From positions 75,980,792 to 76,044,791 of the forward strand of contig CATQJL010000305.1 of assembly GCA_958299035.1 (NCBI GenBank): a stretch of 64,000 nucleotides of DNA. The letters run 5' to 3'. The DNA is from Cylicocyclus nassatus. Lineage: Eukaryota; Nematoda; Chromadorea; Rhabditida; Strongylidae. The notes beneath the pieces were generated by a model. That model saw nothing but the letters and a program-made list of their open reading frames with translations. It ran no database searches and was not told the DNA's origin. The translations under genes and the position numbers were made by a program. Every line of letters begins with the position of its first letter. Within the stretch, counting starts at the first letter, position 1. This document shows positions 47,150-58,539 of this stretch, in pieces.

Positions 47150-47975
47150 TAAAAAACGCGCTTTTTCGCAGACTTGGGGGCAATATACTCTTTTTTAGGG
47201 TAGTTCTTCCTTGCTTATCGTCATTCTTTCAAGCCGGATAACGTATTTAGCCGGAGCCATCGCGCTTTAAAAACACGTTTCAGACAGCCTCTTGCATATT
47301 AAGATATTAGGTTGTAAAGAAAGTTTTCCAATAGAGCAACTTGTTGTAGACAGTTGGCTATATGTCGCAAGTTGAAACATACAGAGGTAAAAATGATTTA
47401 TTGCGTCCATTTGAGTGACTATATGTATAAGGTGCCAAGCTATTAGGTTGTAAAGGAAGTTCTTCCAATAAAGCTTAAGCCAATTTGTTCTGATTATATC
47501 TTCATTATTGGCTGTCAGTCGACGATATCTTGGTCATGTGAACTGACAACCTTAAACTACTAATCAAGTATCTCAAGGATGCTCTTCTCCGAGAAGCGCG
47601 GAGGCTGCGTTGCGAAAGAGGTAGGTTTGATTTTTTGAATGCTGAAATCAATAGGCTATTTCTTGCTTGGAAAAAGGCCCAAATACCGTAGCAATTAATA
47701 GTCGGATGTCGCTTCAGGGTATAAAAGAAATCCTTAAATCGAGCCCCGGCACGTTCTGCGTGTCTACGATTCAAAAAATGCGCCTTTTCGCAGATCTGGG
47801 AGCAATAAATTACTCTCTTCTGGGCTAGTTCTTCCTTGCTTATCGTCATTCTTTTAGGCCGGATGGCGTAGCTGGCGCTATCACGCTTTGAAAACACGTC
47901 CCAAACAGTCCCTTGCATTCGCATTCAATTTTAGTATTTATAAGAAGAATAAGCGGAAAATTCTTTGCAACCTAA
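47150..47975. mobile_element. Mariner-type element remnant with duplicated ends, TSD TA
   Basis: TATTAGGTTGTAAAG occurs at 47305 and again at 47441, and the inverse CTTTGCAACCTAATA ends at 47977, giving a TA-flanked unit 47443-47975. A ~150-bp block (TAGTTCTTCCTTGCTTATCG and neighbours) at about 47200-47300 is repeated directly at 47820-47920, so part of another copy lies just outside. A 139-codon minus frame (47505-47924) is not a recognisable transposase. Confidence 0.6.
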
Positions 47976-47977
47976 TA

Positions 47978-48905
47978 TTATAGCTGACTCCACTTTCGCT
48001 AATTTTACAGCAAGTAGCATTAAGCAAGTATTTGCCTGATTCTCATAGTTCACGAGTATAGACAGAGGCAACAAGGCTTTGGCGTTACAGTCAGTTTAGT
48101 TCGTAAGGAGCTAGAGTCGTTGAGGGAGTGCTTTATTGGGCACGTAGTTTTATTTCTTCTTAGTAATTCTCTATCCACCCAGTCGACCGCAATGAACGCT
48201 ATCAAATAGAAGTCCGCTTCAGTAGTAGTGGATGGATATTTTAGCAAGTCGATAGAGCGAGTTCGAATTCTCATGTGTACTAATTCCCAGGTTCATCTCT
48301 CGTTACAGGGTCATATCAGAGCACCGGATAAATCATCTCTAAAGCCGGCTTGTAAAATAATATAGTGACTGAGAAAGCGTTGATTTTTTGAAGGACTTGA
48401 GCTGATTTGCATCCGTCTTCTGACAGCGAAGTATAGGGAGGAGAAAGTAAGGCACAATTTTGGCAAATCCTAATTACAACAAGGCAGATAAGTAGTGTGC
48501 ACGTGCACAGTGACTCACCATCATAAAAATATACAACAATGTTAGGTTTGTAAATATCAATAGAAGCTTACGAATTTGTTGCTTGAGAGAGAATGATGTG
48601 AAAATCGACTCAAAAAAAGAAACTTACTGTTATCACTCAATATATCAATTCTCTAAGGTCGATTGCTTCCAGGTGCGCTAATTCCTTCGCAGACTGTGTT
48701 AATCAAGGGAATTGGCAAAAATTCTAGATGATTGTTCTTGATTTTCTTGGTGTTCATACCTAGTGGACATCTTCAGTTGAACAGATTCGGAATAGGCAAA
48801 TTGTGATAAATCCAATGGAATGAGATCAATTCCGGAAAGACTGATTAGCAGCGAGTTAAGCGAGATCAATAGTTCATGATAGAAATGGAATTCATGAGAT
48901 TTTAA
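47978..48905. other. Intergenic, no gene seen
   Basis: No exon recognised; a tRNA-like B-box string near 48250 lacks the rest of a tRNA (see rejected items). Confidence 0.4.
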
Positions 48906-49360
48906 AGGCAGTGTCCGGGCAAAAACTCGATTTTGAGATTTTATGCTTATACAGGCCTATTCGCCATGCTGAATCCGAAAATCCACATTGGAAAGCGCGA
49001 AAACGGAGAAAAAGGGCTCTAATATAGGAGGGAAATCAGCAGGTGGGCGGGGCTTTCCCTAGTGCGATTTCACGCTCCCAGCTCCCGGAGCGATTTTCTC
49101 GATTCCGCTAGCCGTTCTAACACCGCTACCGGCCAAGTGCGAATGACTGACTTGAAACCGGAAGCGAGAAGGTCGCTCCGGAAGCCGGAAACGTGAATTC
49201 GCAGTGGGGAGGACCCCGCCCACCTGCTCATTTCCCTCCAGTGTTAGAGCCGTTTTTCGCCATTTTCGCGCTCTACAATGTGCATTTTCGGATTCAGCGT
49301 AGCGAATAGGCCCAAGTAAGCACAAAATCTCAGAATCGAGTTTTTGCCCGGACACTGCCT
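48906..49360. mobile_element. TTAA-flanked MITE, copy C
   Basis: Starts AGGCAGTGTCCGGGCAAAAA and ends with the exact inverse; left flank TTAA (48902-48905), right flank TCAA (49361-49364), one base off. The arms are inverted over almost 190 bp. It ends 118 bp before the ATG of the PB1 gene, so it sits in or next to that gene's promoter. Confidence 0.85.
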
Positions 49361-49478
49361 TCAATGGATCTACATATTCGTTTATCTGCAGTTTGTGCAA
49401 TCGCCCAACATTGCACCATATTGCTCCACCCACAAACTCATGCTTATAAAGCCTGCCATCTTGCATCGCTCTCCAGCC

Positions 49479-50532
49479 ATGACGGAAGAACATGCCGCTA
49501 CCTTCAAGATTTTTTACGAAATTCCTCATTTCATAATCACCTACAAAAACAAGTGGGATCTCTTCAAAACCTTCCGAGAGAAGCTGGACGAACTCAATCT
49601 CAACATCGACGACTTTACACGGGCAGATTGGGCCGGTGACCGCTCTTTTATTAACACTGCTGACGACATTCTAGCTGCAGTTGAAGCTAGAGCAGGCGTT
49701 GTACGATTATTCCATAATTCTAGTCAAGATTGGAAACCACCTCGACATCATTCGAAGTGTTCGCCCTGCTGTTCTATCAATTCGCCTTTGGCCACGAATG
49801 AGGAGCACACTGCATCTTTTAAAGGCAGTGTCCGGGCAGAAACTCGACTTCTAAAAAATCAACTTATCTGGGGTTATCCGCAACGCTGAATCCGAAAATC
49901 CACATCAGAAGGCGCGAAAACGGCAAGAACATGCATTTTCCAAGTCCTCACATTTCGAAATTTGGGGATCCCCGCCAGGCTAAGACGCAGAGATTGCAAA
50001 GAGCGCACGGTTTTTAACTGTGGCGGCATACGTACTCTGCCGTCTGGCAGGAATTCAAACAACTCGGAGGACCCCGCCCCAAGGCGTAAGTTTCCCCAAT
50101 TTGCAATCGTTTTTCTTGCTTTAGGTCGAACGTTTTATGCTCGCAGTTGCGCGATGTTGTGTCTCAGGGGGGCTACTTTCACATGGCAGAGAAATCTCAG
50201 AACCCCCATTTTGCCCGGACACTGCCTTTAAGATCCTCTTCAAAAGGCCACGATTCACAATCACTTTCAAAAGCTTTTCAAAGCTTTCCAGAAAAAGCTG
50301 AAAGAGCTCAGTCTAGATGCCCACGGCATTTTGGTTTGATTGGAGCGACGATCGCTCTTTGGTTAGAACTTCTGACGACCTTTTTGGAGCAGTCGAATTC
50401 TACAGTAGCAGCAGCGATCCTGTAAGAATAATCTATCCTTCTCTCCCTCCCAGTCAAAGAACATATGTCTGCTCCAGTTGCAGTGAAGAAGAGGAGAAAA
50501 GGAAACTGGAAAGGATTGGAAACTTGAAGTGA
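49479..50532 (+). pseudogene. Gene with two tandem PB1-like domains, split by a transposon
   Basis: The ATG at 49479 follows CTCTCCAGCC, a possible trans-splice site. The first domain begins EEHAATFKIFYEIPHFIITY, continues through KLDELNLNIDD, and ends with DWAGDRSFINTADDILAAVE, which has the Trp-x-x-Asp...acidic and DD(I/L)xxAV spacing of PB1 domains (short protein-protein interaction modules). A second domain starts EEHTASFK at 49807-49822, is interrupted by copy D of the TTAA element, resumes at 50228 with ILFKRPRFTITF, and ends DWSDDRSLVRTSDDLFGAVE, then a Glu/Lys-rich tail and stop at 50530-50532. At least two frameshifts (near 50290 and 50330) damage the second domain. As it stands the frame ends at 49889 inside the transposon. 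Family identity is inferred from motif spacing; a shortened one-domain product remains possible. Confidence 0.68.
49823..50227. mobile_element. TTAA-flanked MITE, copy D, in a PB1 exon
   Basis: Starts AGGCAGTGTCCGGGCAGAAA and ends GCCCGGACACTGCCT; TTAA at 49819-49822 and 50228-50231. Deleting the element plus one TTAA restores an uninterrupted frame (ASFKIL) that matches the first PB1 repeat (ATFKIF). That gives independent proof of the borders and of the 4-bp duplication. Confidence 0.9.
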
Positions 50533-52482
50533 ATGAATGTGGGTTGCGCTCTTCATCTTGCTCTCGACAGCGTCGTCACATAAGACCTCACACCTGCAAG
50601 AAGTGTAGATTTTGGCTATCCAACTCTTGAAAACGCTTCAAATCAAGACCAACGACAACGGCATAAGCATTGGTGTGGGTATTGTATTTTTTGACTGATG
50701 GTCGTTAGGTGACCATGCGATTGTGTTTTGAATAAAGTTTCGCCTTCCTGCATCTGTCATCATTAAAAAATTCTATTCAAAGCTATCATAAAAAGTTCAG
50801 GCATCCCAAAAACCGACGAAAAAACTGTGCTGAGTCATTTCTATAAAATGTCAGAAGACCAGTCCTGCATGGACCCGCAACGTTCAAAACTTAATGCCTG
50901 CGAAATGACCATTACTTCAGCACTAATCTAGTACAACTACTGTCGGGGCCAACCGCGCGCACAAAATGCCGGCATTACTGCCGTGGCTATTTGTTCATGC
51001 GCACATCCCAAAGCATTTCACTTGCAGTGCAATGTTAAGCGGTTCTGTAGCTTGAATCAACGTTAGAGTACTTCAAGACTCAATGCTTTCTTGCTAAAGT
51101 CTAGATGTAAATTTGAAGCATTAGCCTTTATGGACGTTTTTACATGCAGATCCTATCAGCACGTGATAGAAAAGATTTGAAGCACCAAGAAGATCTTATA
51201 TATGTGGTAGCCAAAAGGATTGCTGGCTATATTGACACTTTAACATGATGAATGCCAGCGCATGCCGTAAAAGCTGAGTTGATCGAAACATGTTCAGCAC
51301 CTCCATAAGAGATCCTTAGCGCAACTTTACGATCTTTAAATTGACTTTGAAGAAGGAAAATGGTCAAAAAACCAGCAGCGGTCCGCTGAAAATTCCACAG
51401 GCAATCTTGCAAAATAATGAGCATCTCATTAGAAACGGCTTTCTAGAAGAACTATAAATTCCGTTCCGAGAGCAACGAACGTTGTTTGCGAAACTGTCTT
51501 TGTTATCTGCCAAGGCGCTTCTATATACTCAGATATATACAATCGCCGAGGGCAGGCGGTCTGCAAACTCGTGCTTTTTTGCAAGCGGTCGGCAAAATTT
51601 TGGGGTGTGGCCAAACCTTTAGGGAGCGGTACTTCCCTTGTTGTCGCATGTTTTGCCACCGGGCAGCAATACAGAATTTACTGCAAGCGCTCGTCAAATA
51701 ATCTCTCTCAGCGAGCGCTGGCCGAATTTTCAGCAGGCGCTCGGACTCTTTTAAGCAGTTTCGGACGTACTCCGAGCAAAGGTGGGACTTTGTGTGGCAG
51801 AAGTGTCATCGATGGTCTAATTACCCGAGTTTGGGGTACTTTCTCCTATCGGAAGGTACCTACGGGCTGTGCGCTCCTCCACAAAGGACCGCGCTGCCCT
51901 CAGTAAGGAAAGTCCGTGAAAATGCGGCCAATGCGCCGATTAATGTATAGGAAACCGCGATACTTCTGCGAGCATTCGTTCAAAATTGGCCAACGTTCTT
52001 CCAGATCTCTGCAAGTAGACCGCAAGAAATCAGCAAACTATTTTTCCGGTGCCCGCTTGCCCATAAATCGCATGGCCAGCTGCCCCCGGCGATTGTCTGA
52101 GTAGACGCTGAGTTATGAGCGTTTTTCGGGCCAAGAAACTGAACGCGCAAGTGGACTTCTTCCAAAACTGCGCATGTGACCCAGCGTTGAATATCAGAGC
52201 ACTCTCTGCATGAAAAACCTTTCAATATAATCGTAGTCAAAGTTGCTTTATTTGAACGCTGAAAACCATAACCATTAGTTTTCACCTAGACTTTGCTATC
52301 ATAGTTCGCTTTAACACTCATGACCCAGCGTTTAAGAGGCTCTTGGCAAAAAAACAAAAACAGCCATGAAACAGCGTTTGATGCTTCATAGATTGATTGG
52401 TGTATATTTCATTTGAGAAGCCAATTTCGTGGGTTCTCGCTAGTCAGCTAAAGTAGCAATACGCTGTCATTCATTATGCTAA
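50533..52482. other. Intergenic, no gene seen
   Basis: Contains a GC-richer stretch (about 51550-51910) with repeated GCAAGCGCTCG-like strings and a 111-codon frame without motif, and an SL1-like 22-mer at 51814-51835. Confidence 0.4.
51814..51835 (+). other. SL1-like 22-mer followed by GT
   Basis: Nineteen of 22 positions match the nematode SL1 spliced leader (shared TAATTACCC and AGTTTG), and the next bases are GT, as at the donor site of an SL RNA gene. No Sm-binding site (AATTTTTGG type) is seen in the following 100 bases, so a functional SL RNA gene is unlikely; an SL pseudogene or a retrocopied leader is possible. Confidence 0.4.
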
Positions 52483-53126
52483 CAAGGGAATGGTCAGAAA
52501 TCGAAGTGGCCATTCCAGACAAGCTGCGTAGCGTTAGATGCGGCATGAGTCTAAGGCCCCGGTCAGACTTCACGCGACTTGATCGTCGCGACTGAATCGC
52601 GACAAGACAACTGTTACAACATCATTCCATGCCGATCAACTTGCATTCGGTTGTGATACTTTTCCACACCGAAATTTTTGATTGTGAAATGAAAATGAAT
52701 GGAAATTTTGGCATTAGATCGCGACGATTAGGTCGCGTGAAGTCTGTCCGGGGCCTAAAACTGTCTTCTTTATCTGCTTATCGCTTTTATGGACGAAGTT
52801 ATAAGCCATTAAAGACCATTATTTTGCTTAGAAATTATCGTGAAATTGAAAATTTAGCCGTACAGAGCCTCGTTCGCCTCAATGCTGGGCCAAAACATGC
52901 AGCTAGCTTGAAATTTTTGAAGCCGGAAGCCGAGCTGAAAGTGCAACAATGTGCTCAATTTCGCTGTTTTTTTGTATGATTTTTTTCACAATAAAACCTC
53001 TTGTAGCTTCGTCCACAGAAGCAGGAAGCAGATAAGGAAAACAGATTCGAAGTCAGCGTTTTATACTGCATCGAATGATGTACAGCTTATTTGGTATGGC
53101 CACTTCGACTTCTGACCATTGTCTTG
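52483..53126. mobile_element. CAAGGG-family fold-back, copy 2, carrying an insertion
   Basis: Same termini as copy 1 (CAAGGGAATGGTCAGAA), flanked by TAA (52480-52482, 53127-53129). Shared internal blocks include AAGCCATTAAAGACCATTAT and GCTGGGCCAAAACATGCAGC. The extra length relative to copy 1 is explained by the nested unit at 52555-52755. Confidence 0.8.
52555..52755. mobile_element. Harbinger-type MITE nested in the CAAGGG element, TSD TAA
   Basis: Ends GGCCCCGGTCAGACTTCACG and the inverse of GGCCCCGGACAGACTTCACG, flanked by TAA (52552-52554, 52756-52758). Arms continue with TCGTCGCGA. Comparison with copy 1 of the host, which lacks it, confirms it as an insertion. 201 bp, non-coding. Confidence 0.88.
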
Positions 53127-53518
53127 TAAGTATAGTATCAGGGTAGCTAGCAGAGCCTTTGAAAGATGGGTGAAGAACGAGAGTTACAAATTCCTGGAAC
53201 ATCGAAATAATAGGCAGCTTCCCCTCCCCCCCCCCCTTCCCATGCCTTATCGCAGAGTGCACATACGGCCTAGAAACGTTGAATGGCAGTGAGTGTTGGC
53301 CATGTGCCTGGAACAAAAAATGCAAGCTTAATGTCCTGGAAAATATTCACGAGTAAAAAAACTATCATATGAGGTTGATGAAGGTTGACGGTATGGTCAG
53401 TGCATAGAAAGTGGGAAACCACGCCTCCCGCCACTTTTATTTTCTTCCTGAAAAATTGCTCCTTATCTCTAGAAAGAGGAATAAAATGACTTGTCGGCTA
53501 CTACTAGAGCATTATTCT

Positions 53519-54160
53519 TTATTTGTTCGTGGTGGTCAAAGCTATCATGGCATCGCTCTTTGAGCAAAGGACATTTATGGGACAAATTTCACGCTTCGAT
53601 TGGAAGAAGATTTGCTGAGCCGTTAACAATGAGTATGACCTCGCAAGTGCAATTATAATTTGCAGTAACAATTGCTGCTTGCTTTTTTTCTGGTTTACTA
53701 GCTGAGCCTTTGTAATATCTGCACGAATCTCTGTCCCTTTACGCTCTGACTGCTGCACTGAGATTATGCGTTAGGCACATTTGCTCAAAACTTAAGAAAA
53801 TAATGGCAAGAAAAAAATCTGTCGGAATGTATAATAATTTGTCTCAGTGAAATATTATACCTAGATGTTATCGCTGAGTTATTGTCGGTTAGCTTGGGCA
53901 CGATCATATTTGCTCTCCAAAACATTCTTTATTATACTTTTCAGCTCTATCATTTCAAAACCAAATATGTGCTCAAAAGTGACTCACTTTCAAGCTGATT
54001 AGGCATATAATCCGCTTTCTCTACAAGTACAGCAATACATACTCCTAAATCAGCAAGTGCACTATTTTTCTTCGGATTCAAGCATCAACTCGTCATCTTT
54101 CTCGTGAGAGTGCTTATGCTGATATTCCGACTTTTCCTCCATTTTATCGTTATTGCTTAT
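53519..54160 (-). CDS. Candidate small gene(s), unrecognised
   Basis: Three minus-strand stretches look coding. From an ATG at 54139: MEEKSEYQHKHSHEKDDE, His- and acid-rich, stopping near 54064. Overlapping in another frame: SALADLGVCIAVLVEKADYM (about 54000-54060). Nearer the end: a 79-codon frame (53758-53519, MQQSERKGTEIRADITKAQL...) that starts just after an ATCTCAG acceptor and whose stop overlaps an AATAAA signal. The pieces were not joined in phase. A His-rich loop next to an apolar segment would fit a metal transporter, but that is only a suggestion. Function unknown. Confidence 0.27.
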
Positions 54161-55516
54161 TGTTGAAAAAATTCAAAAGCTATACGACAACATCATTTAT
54201 CCCCGGATATGTGCACTACACTTGATTGGCTGGTCAGCTTCGGATAACTGTCAAGCTCGTCGAAAAAATTTCAGTCACTATCAACGGTTAACTAATGACA
54301 CCTGCCTACTCTCATAGTTGTTTTAAGGATTACAAATTTGTAAATAACCAAAACTTTCCAATATGTCACACGCTGAATTGATGTTATCTTATAGCGCGAA
54401 CAAAGAAAGATTGAAGCAGATATTACTCATTTCTGATTTTTGCTCAGATTTGAATCTTAAGACCTTAAATTTTGAATAAATCATTCCAGTGCAAGTGACA
54501 TTCTATTTCAGTTAGACCCGGTAAAATATTTGATACCAAGTTGAAGCCCAACTACCAAGTTGAATAATTGGTCAAAAGTTCCAGAATCGACGTAATAGCC
54601 AATTTTCAGATTTATTTATCAGGCTGTTCCAAATGTATCTCACCGAAGCACTTGGAAGTTCGACTAGTACTGAGCAGAAAAATATTTGTGCTAACTCGTC
54701 AGCTATCTTTATTTCCTCTGAAACTTTATTTTTCGTATAACATTCCGCCAGCACGATTATTTGTGTCCAAAAGGTCATAAACCTATATTTCTGACTATGG
54801 CGGATGCTATCGCTATTTCTTTGCTATTTTTTTCAAGAATGTTTGATTTTAATTTGCAAGAATGTGTTTTTTAGCATATTGAACCTGTGCAATGTAATGG
54901 CTTTTATCAGTCTCGAAGAAAATGCATAGTTTTCTCTCAAAATTTTTTAAAGCATGCACATGTATTGTAAGCGAAAAATTTTGAAAATATTTCATGAAAC
55001 CTAACATATGTTAATTTTCTTCACTATGGCTATGTATTGAGAGATTAACTCAAGTCTGCAACATAATTTGGGAGAAGAGTTTCAGATCTAAACTCATGTT
55101 ACGCGAAAAAATTCTTATACGATATTCAATTTCGATTAGGTTTTTTTTTCTCACATGCTCGAACAAAGTGCTGAAATACCGAATACATTCTAAATCGAAC
55201 AGTACCTAGCACCTACCATATACCACCTATATACATACCTTATACCTTGTTTCATCTTTGCTTTCGTGATTATTATTAGGGTCCTGTTAGTTAGCGATTT
55301 TCTAGCGAAATTCATTCATCATATGTCCCTAGCAAGTATAGGGCATTTAAAAAATCGTGACGATGGCACGACCGCGCGCGACACGCACGCCACTCCCGAA
55401 ATTTGCATTTTCTTGGTTTTCCTCTTTGGTCGAATTTTTTTTTGCTTACGAATAATAATATTTAGACACTGGAAGTGACTGAGCTGAACGTTGAGGTGAT
55501 GCCTTCTTGTATGGGG
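54161..55516. other. Intergenic, no gene seen
   Basis: AT-rich; short frames only. Confidence 0.4.
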
Positions 55517-57722
55517 GGACGGAACTTAGGAACCCGAACCTAATTAGCTCGATTTGTGGAGTGCCTGCAGGTTACAGTCATGCTCGCTGTCTCTGATTAC
55601 TCACTCTAGGACATAGCAACAATCTAAGCCCCGCCCCCATGAGAGCCTGTTTGGAACCTAGCCAAAAAATGCTGAAAATCTCAACTGGATTTCAGGGCTG
55701 GCTCTAAGCCAAAAACCTTCAAAGTGATCGTACGAAGGTGAAATTAGGCTCAAACCAAAGAGAAAAGCCATGCCATCATCATAAAGTACCTACTGATTTG
55801 AACTGATTGAACACGAGATTTTCTTGGTTCAAAACTTTGATTAAGTGTTAAATTACTGAGAAATTATTCAAAAAACCGTGGTGTTTCAAAAAAAATTCAC
55901 TTGAGTGCTAAATCCTAGCAAAATACTAGAACATCATTCGAAAAATGACAGTTCAAAAACTTCCCAAGACTGATATTTATTTAAATGCTGAAATTTACGA
56001 AAGACTAGAAAATCAATTGCGAAACGACAGTTCATAAAATTCTCAAAAATAAAAGTTTGTTTGTGTGCGGAAGTCTGGGCAAAAGACTAGAATATCAAGA
56101 AATGACAAATCAAGAACTTCTCAGAAATAATAGTTTTATATTGAGTGCTGAATTGCTGATAAATGTTCCTCACCCTTTGTCGCGGATTGAGCCCCCAGCT
56201 CCCAACGTCAGTGGTGTTACGGCTCTCCTGCATTGGCGAGGGGAGCCAGGGGTCCGCTCCGTGATAAGTGAAGCGTATCCTGTGAGGTGGCTACCTGTGT
56301 AAATGCTATTTGTGCCTGCCACATGGGAACTCTATACACACGTAGAGGCCCTTGCCACCAGCCTGCTTAGCAGTTACTCGGCACGCGATCCGAACTATCC
56401 TCCCAACTATCGACAGTTGGGGCGTGCGCATATAATCAAGGCACGTAACTAGTATTGTGCCAGCCTTGATAGATGGATTGTACTAGGCGTGATTATAAAT
56501 ACACAACGATAATGATGACATGAGGTGTCCCCGGAGCCACAGCCGAGCTGTGGCCCACCGCACCAAACAAATCACACGTGTGAAATGCCCACCATTTATC
56601 CACAACAAATCCCTAAACTCAAACACAATGGGGTGGAGCACAACCAGCCAAGATCTTAACATCCCTAGGGGCCAGCAGTATCGAAAACCCCCCGAGGCGG
56701 TGTCGCCGGCATGTGCCAGGCGCGAGCGCGCTCGGGGTTACCTCGTCTGCGTGGTTGCCTGTCCTCCATGGCGTAGATGTAGCTGAACGCGTGAGTTGGG
56801 GACAGCGCTGCATCGATCGACACGTGGGATGACGGAACTGGGACCCAACCGCTCACCAGGTAACGAAATTGTCGACTAATTTGAAAGCTGCGGCGATAGC
56901 GATGGGAAGGCGGGAGCAGCGCGAGGACAGCGTTTCGGGACCCCTTCGCAGCGCGGCGGCGGCCTCCTTTGAAGGAAGTCGCGAATCCGCGACACCCTTT
57001 ATGCTACTATTTATAAGGAAAATTTCGCCTCAAACTGTTATTGCAACCTTTCCTTGCGTAGGTTGAGGTCATTGCTTCCAGCATCTTAGCAGCATGTTCT
57101 TCGCACATCAGAATCGTCTGTCGTTGTCAGACTCAGCAATATCATTAGTGAAGTTTTTGAACTGTCATTTCTTGATATTCTAATCTTTTGCCCAGACTTC
57201 CGCACATAAACAAACTTTTATTTTTGAGAATTTTATAAACTGTCGTTTCGCAATTGATTTTCTAGTCTTTCGCCTATATTTCAGCATTTAAATAAATATC
57301 AGTTTTGGGAAGTTTTTGAACTGTCATTTTTCGAATGATATTCTAGTCTTTTGCTAGGATTTAGCACTCAAGCAAATTTTTTTTTGAAACACATTACGGT
57401 TTTTTGAATAATTTCTCAGTAAAATGTTGTGTTCAATCAGTTTAAATCAGTAGGCACTTTATGATGATGGCATGGCTTTTCTCTTTGGTTTGAGCCTAAT
57501 TTCACCTTCGTACGATCACTTTGAAGGTTTTTGGCTTAGAGGCAGCCCTGAAATCCAGTTGAGATTTTCAGCATTCGTGGCTAGGTTCCAAACAGGCTCT
57601 CATGGGGGCGGGGCTTAGATTGTTGCTATGTCCCAGTGAGTAATCAGAGACAACGAGCATGACTGTAACCTGCAGGCACTCCCCAAATCGAGCTAATTAG
57701 GCTCGGGTTCCTAAGTTCCCTC
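55517..57722. repeat. Large fold-back with tandem-repeat arms and a GC-rich centre
   Basis: Two ~600-bp arms (about 55517-56130 and 57127-57722) are inverted copies, with outer ends GGAACTTAGGAACCCGA and mirror. The inner half of each arm consists of four or five diverged ~85-bp units (ACTAGAA...GACAGTTCA...ACTT...TTTA...TGCTGAA). Between the arms lie ~1 kb of unrelated, GC-richer sequence (56150-57100) with an 88-codon frame of no known family. No clear target duplication was found. Probably a fold-back transposon, possibly with captured or inserted DNA. Confidence 0.75.
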
Positions 57723-58334
57723 ACCCTCTTCTGTGAGCGTTTTATGCTTCTGTGGGCGCAAAGTCCGCAGCAAAATCCATCGTCACGATTTTATAAATGA
57801 ACTATACGTAAGCCGTGCTGTCATCCTAATACGGCAACAAGCATATATCAACAACAGTACAGAGCCTCTTAGGCTGAGTAATAATCATCTGCTATTACTC
57901 CTTCGCAGTTTTACAAAATGTTGCTATGAGATCTGCATTGATTTTTTTGAGTAATTATGGAAAGAGAGATGCATGCAAAAACTCTGCAACAATTAATTTT
58001 GAGTACAGGATGATAGACGGTGCAAGGTAAAAGACGACCGTACTCTTCAAATTTCTGCCTTTGACCAGTAATGATCGTTAAATTTCATAATTAGTCTGAT
58101 TAAATTTCTTGTATTTAGAATAATTGAGTGACTTTCGAAACGGACCTAAATTCATAGCGTTCCTTCAAGAAATAGAAAAAGGTCACCGTATTTATTTAAG
58201 AACAACATCGGTTAGCGCTGGAAATAAATTTTAAAGACAGGCACTTCAAAATCATGCTTCTTCATTTAGTCTTAGAGAAACACTAGAGTACGCTAGCTAG
58301 TCCAAATCCTGTATACCTATTTTTATTTATCTAT
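57723..58334. other. Intergenic, no gene seen
   Basis: No supported exon or repeat. Confidence 0.4.
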
Positions 58335-58509
58335 AGTCGAATCGTTGACCGCACGGACTGGACATCACTGCGGAGCACGCGCCGCGAGGTAAAACGCTTG
58401 CCTCAGTACAAATTCGCCATTGTACAAGCCCTGCTCTCGCGACAATTCAGCCGCGCCGCGCGTGCTCCGCAGCGTTTGAGCAGTCCGTGCGTTTAACGAA
58501 TCGACGATA
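58335..58509. mobile_element. GC-rich palindromic MITE
   Basis: Arms GCACGGACTG and CTGCGGAGCACGCGC on the left are mirrored on the right (GCGCGTGCTCCGCAG, CAGTCCGTGC), with GTCGAATCGTT-type ends. Strongly GC-rich against an AT-rich background. Target duplication not clear. Confidence 0.6.
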
Positions 58510-58539
58510 CACATAGGACGCCCGCTAGGCTCTAGCAGC

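Noticed and set aside
48245..48275. GAGTTCGAATTCTC, resembling a tRNA T-arm
   Set aside because: The upstream 60 bases do not form a D arm, anticodon arm or acceptor stem.
51571..51906. 111-codon plus-strand frame
   Set aside because: Contains repeated GCAAGCGCTCG-like DNA and no motif or splice sites; overlaps an opposite-strand frame. Kept only as unassigned sequence.
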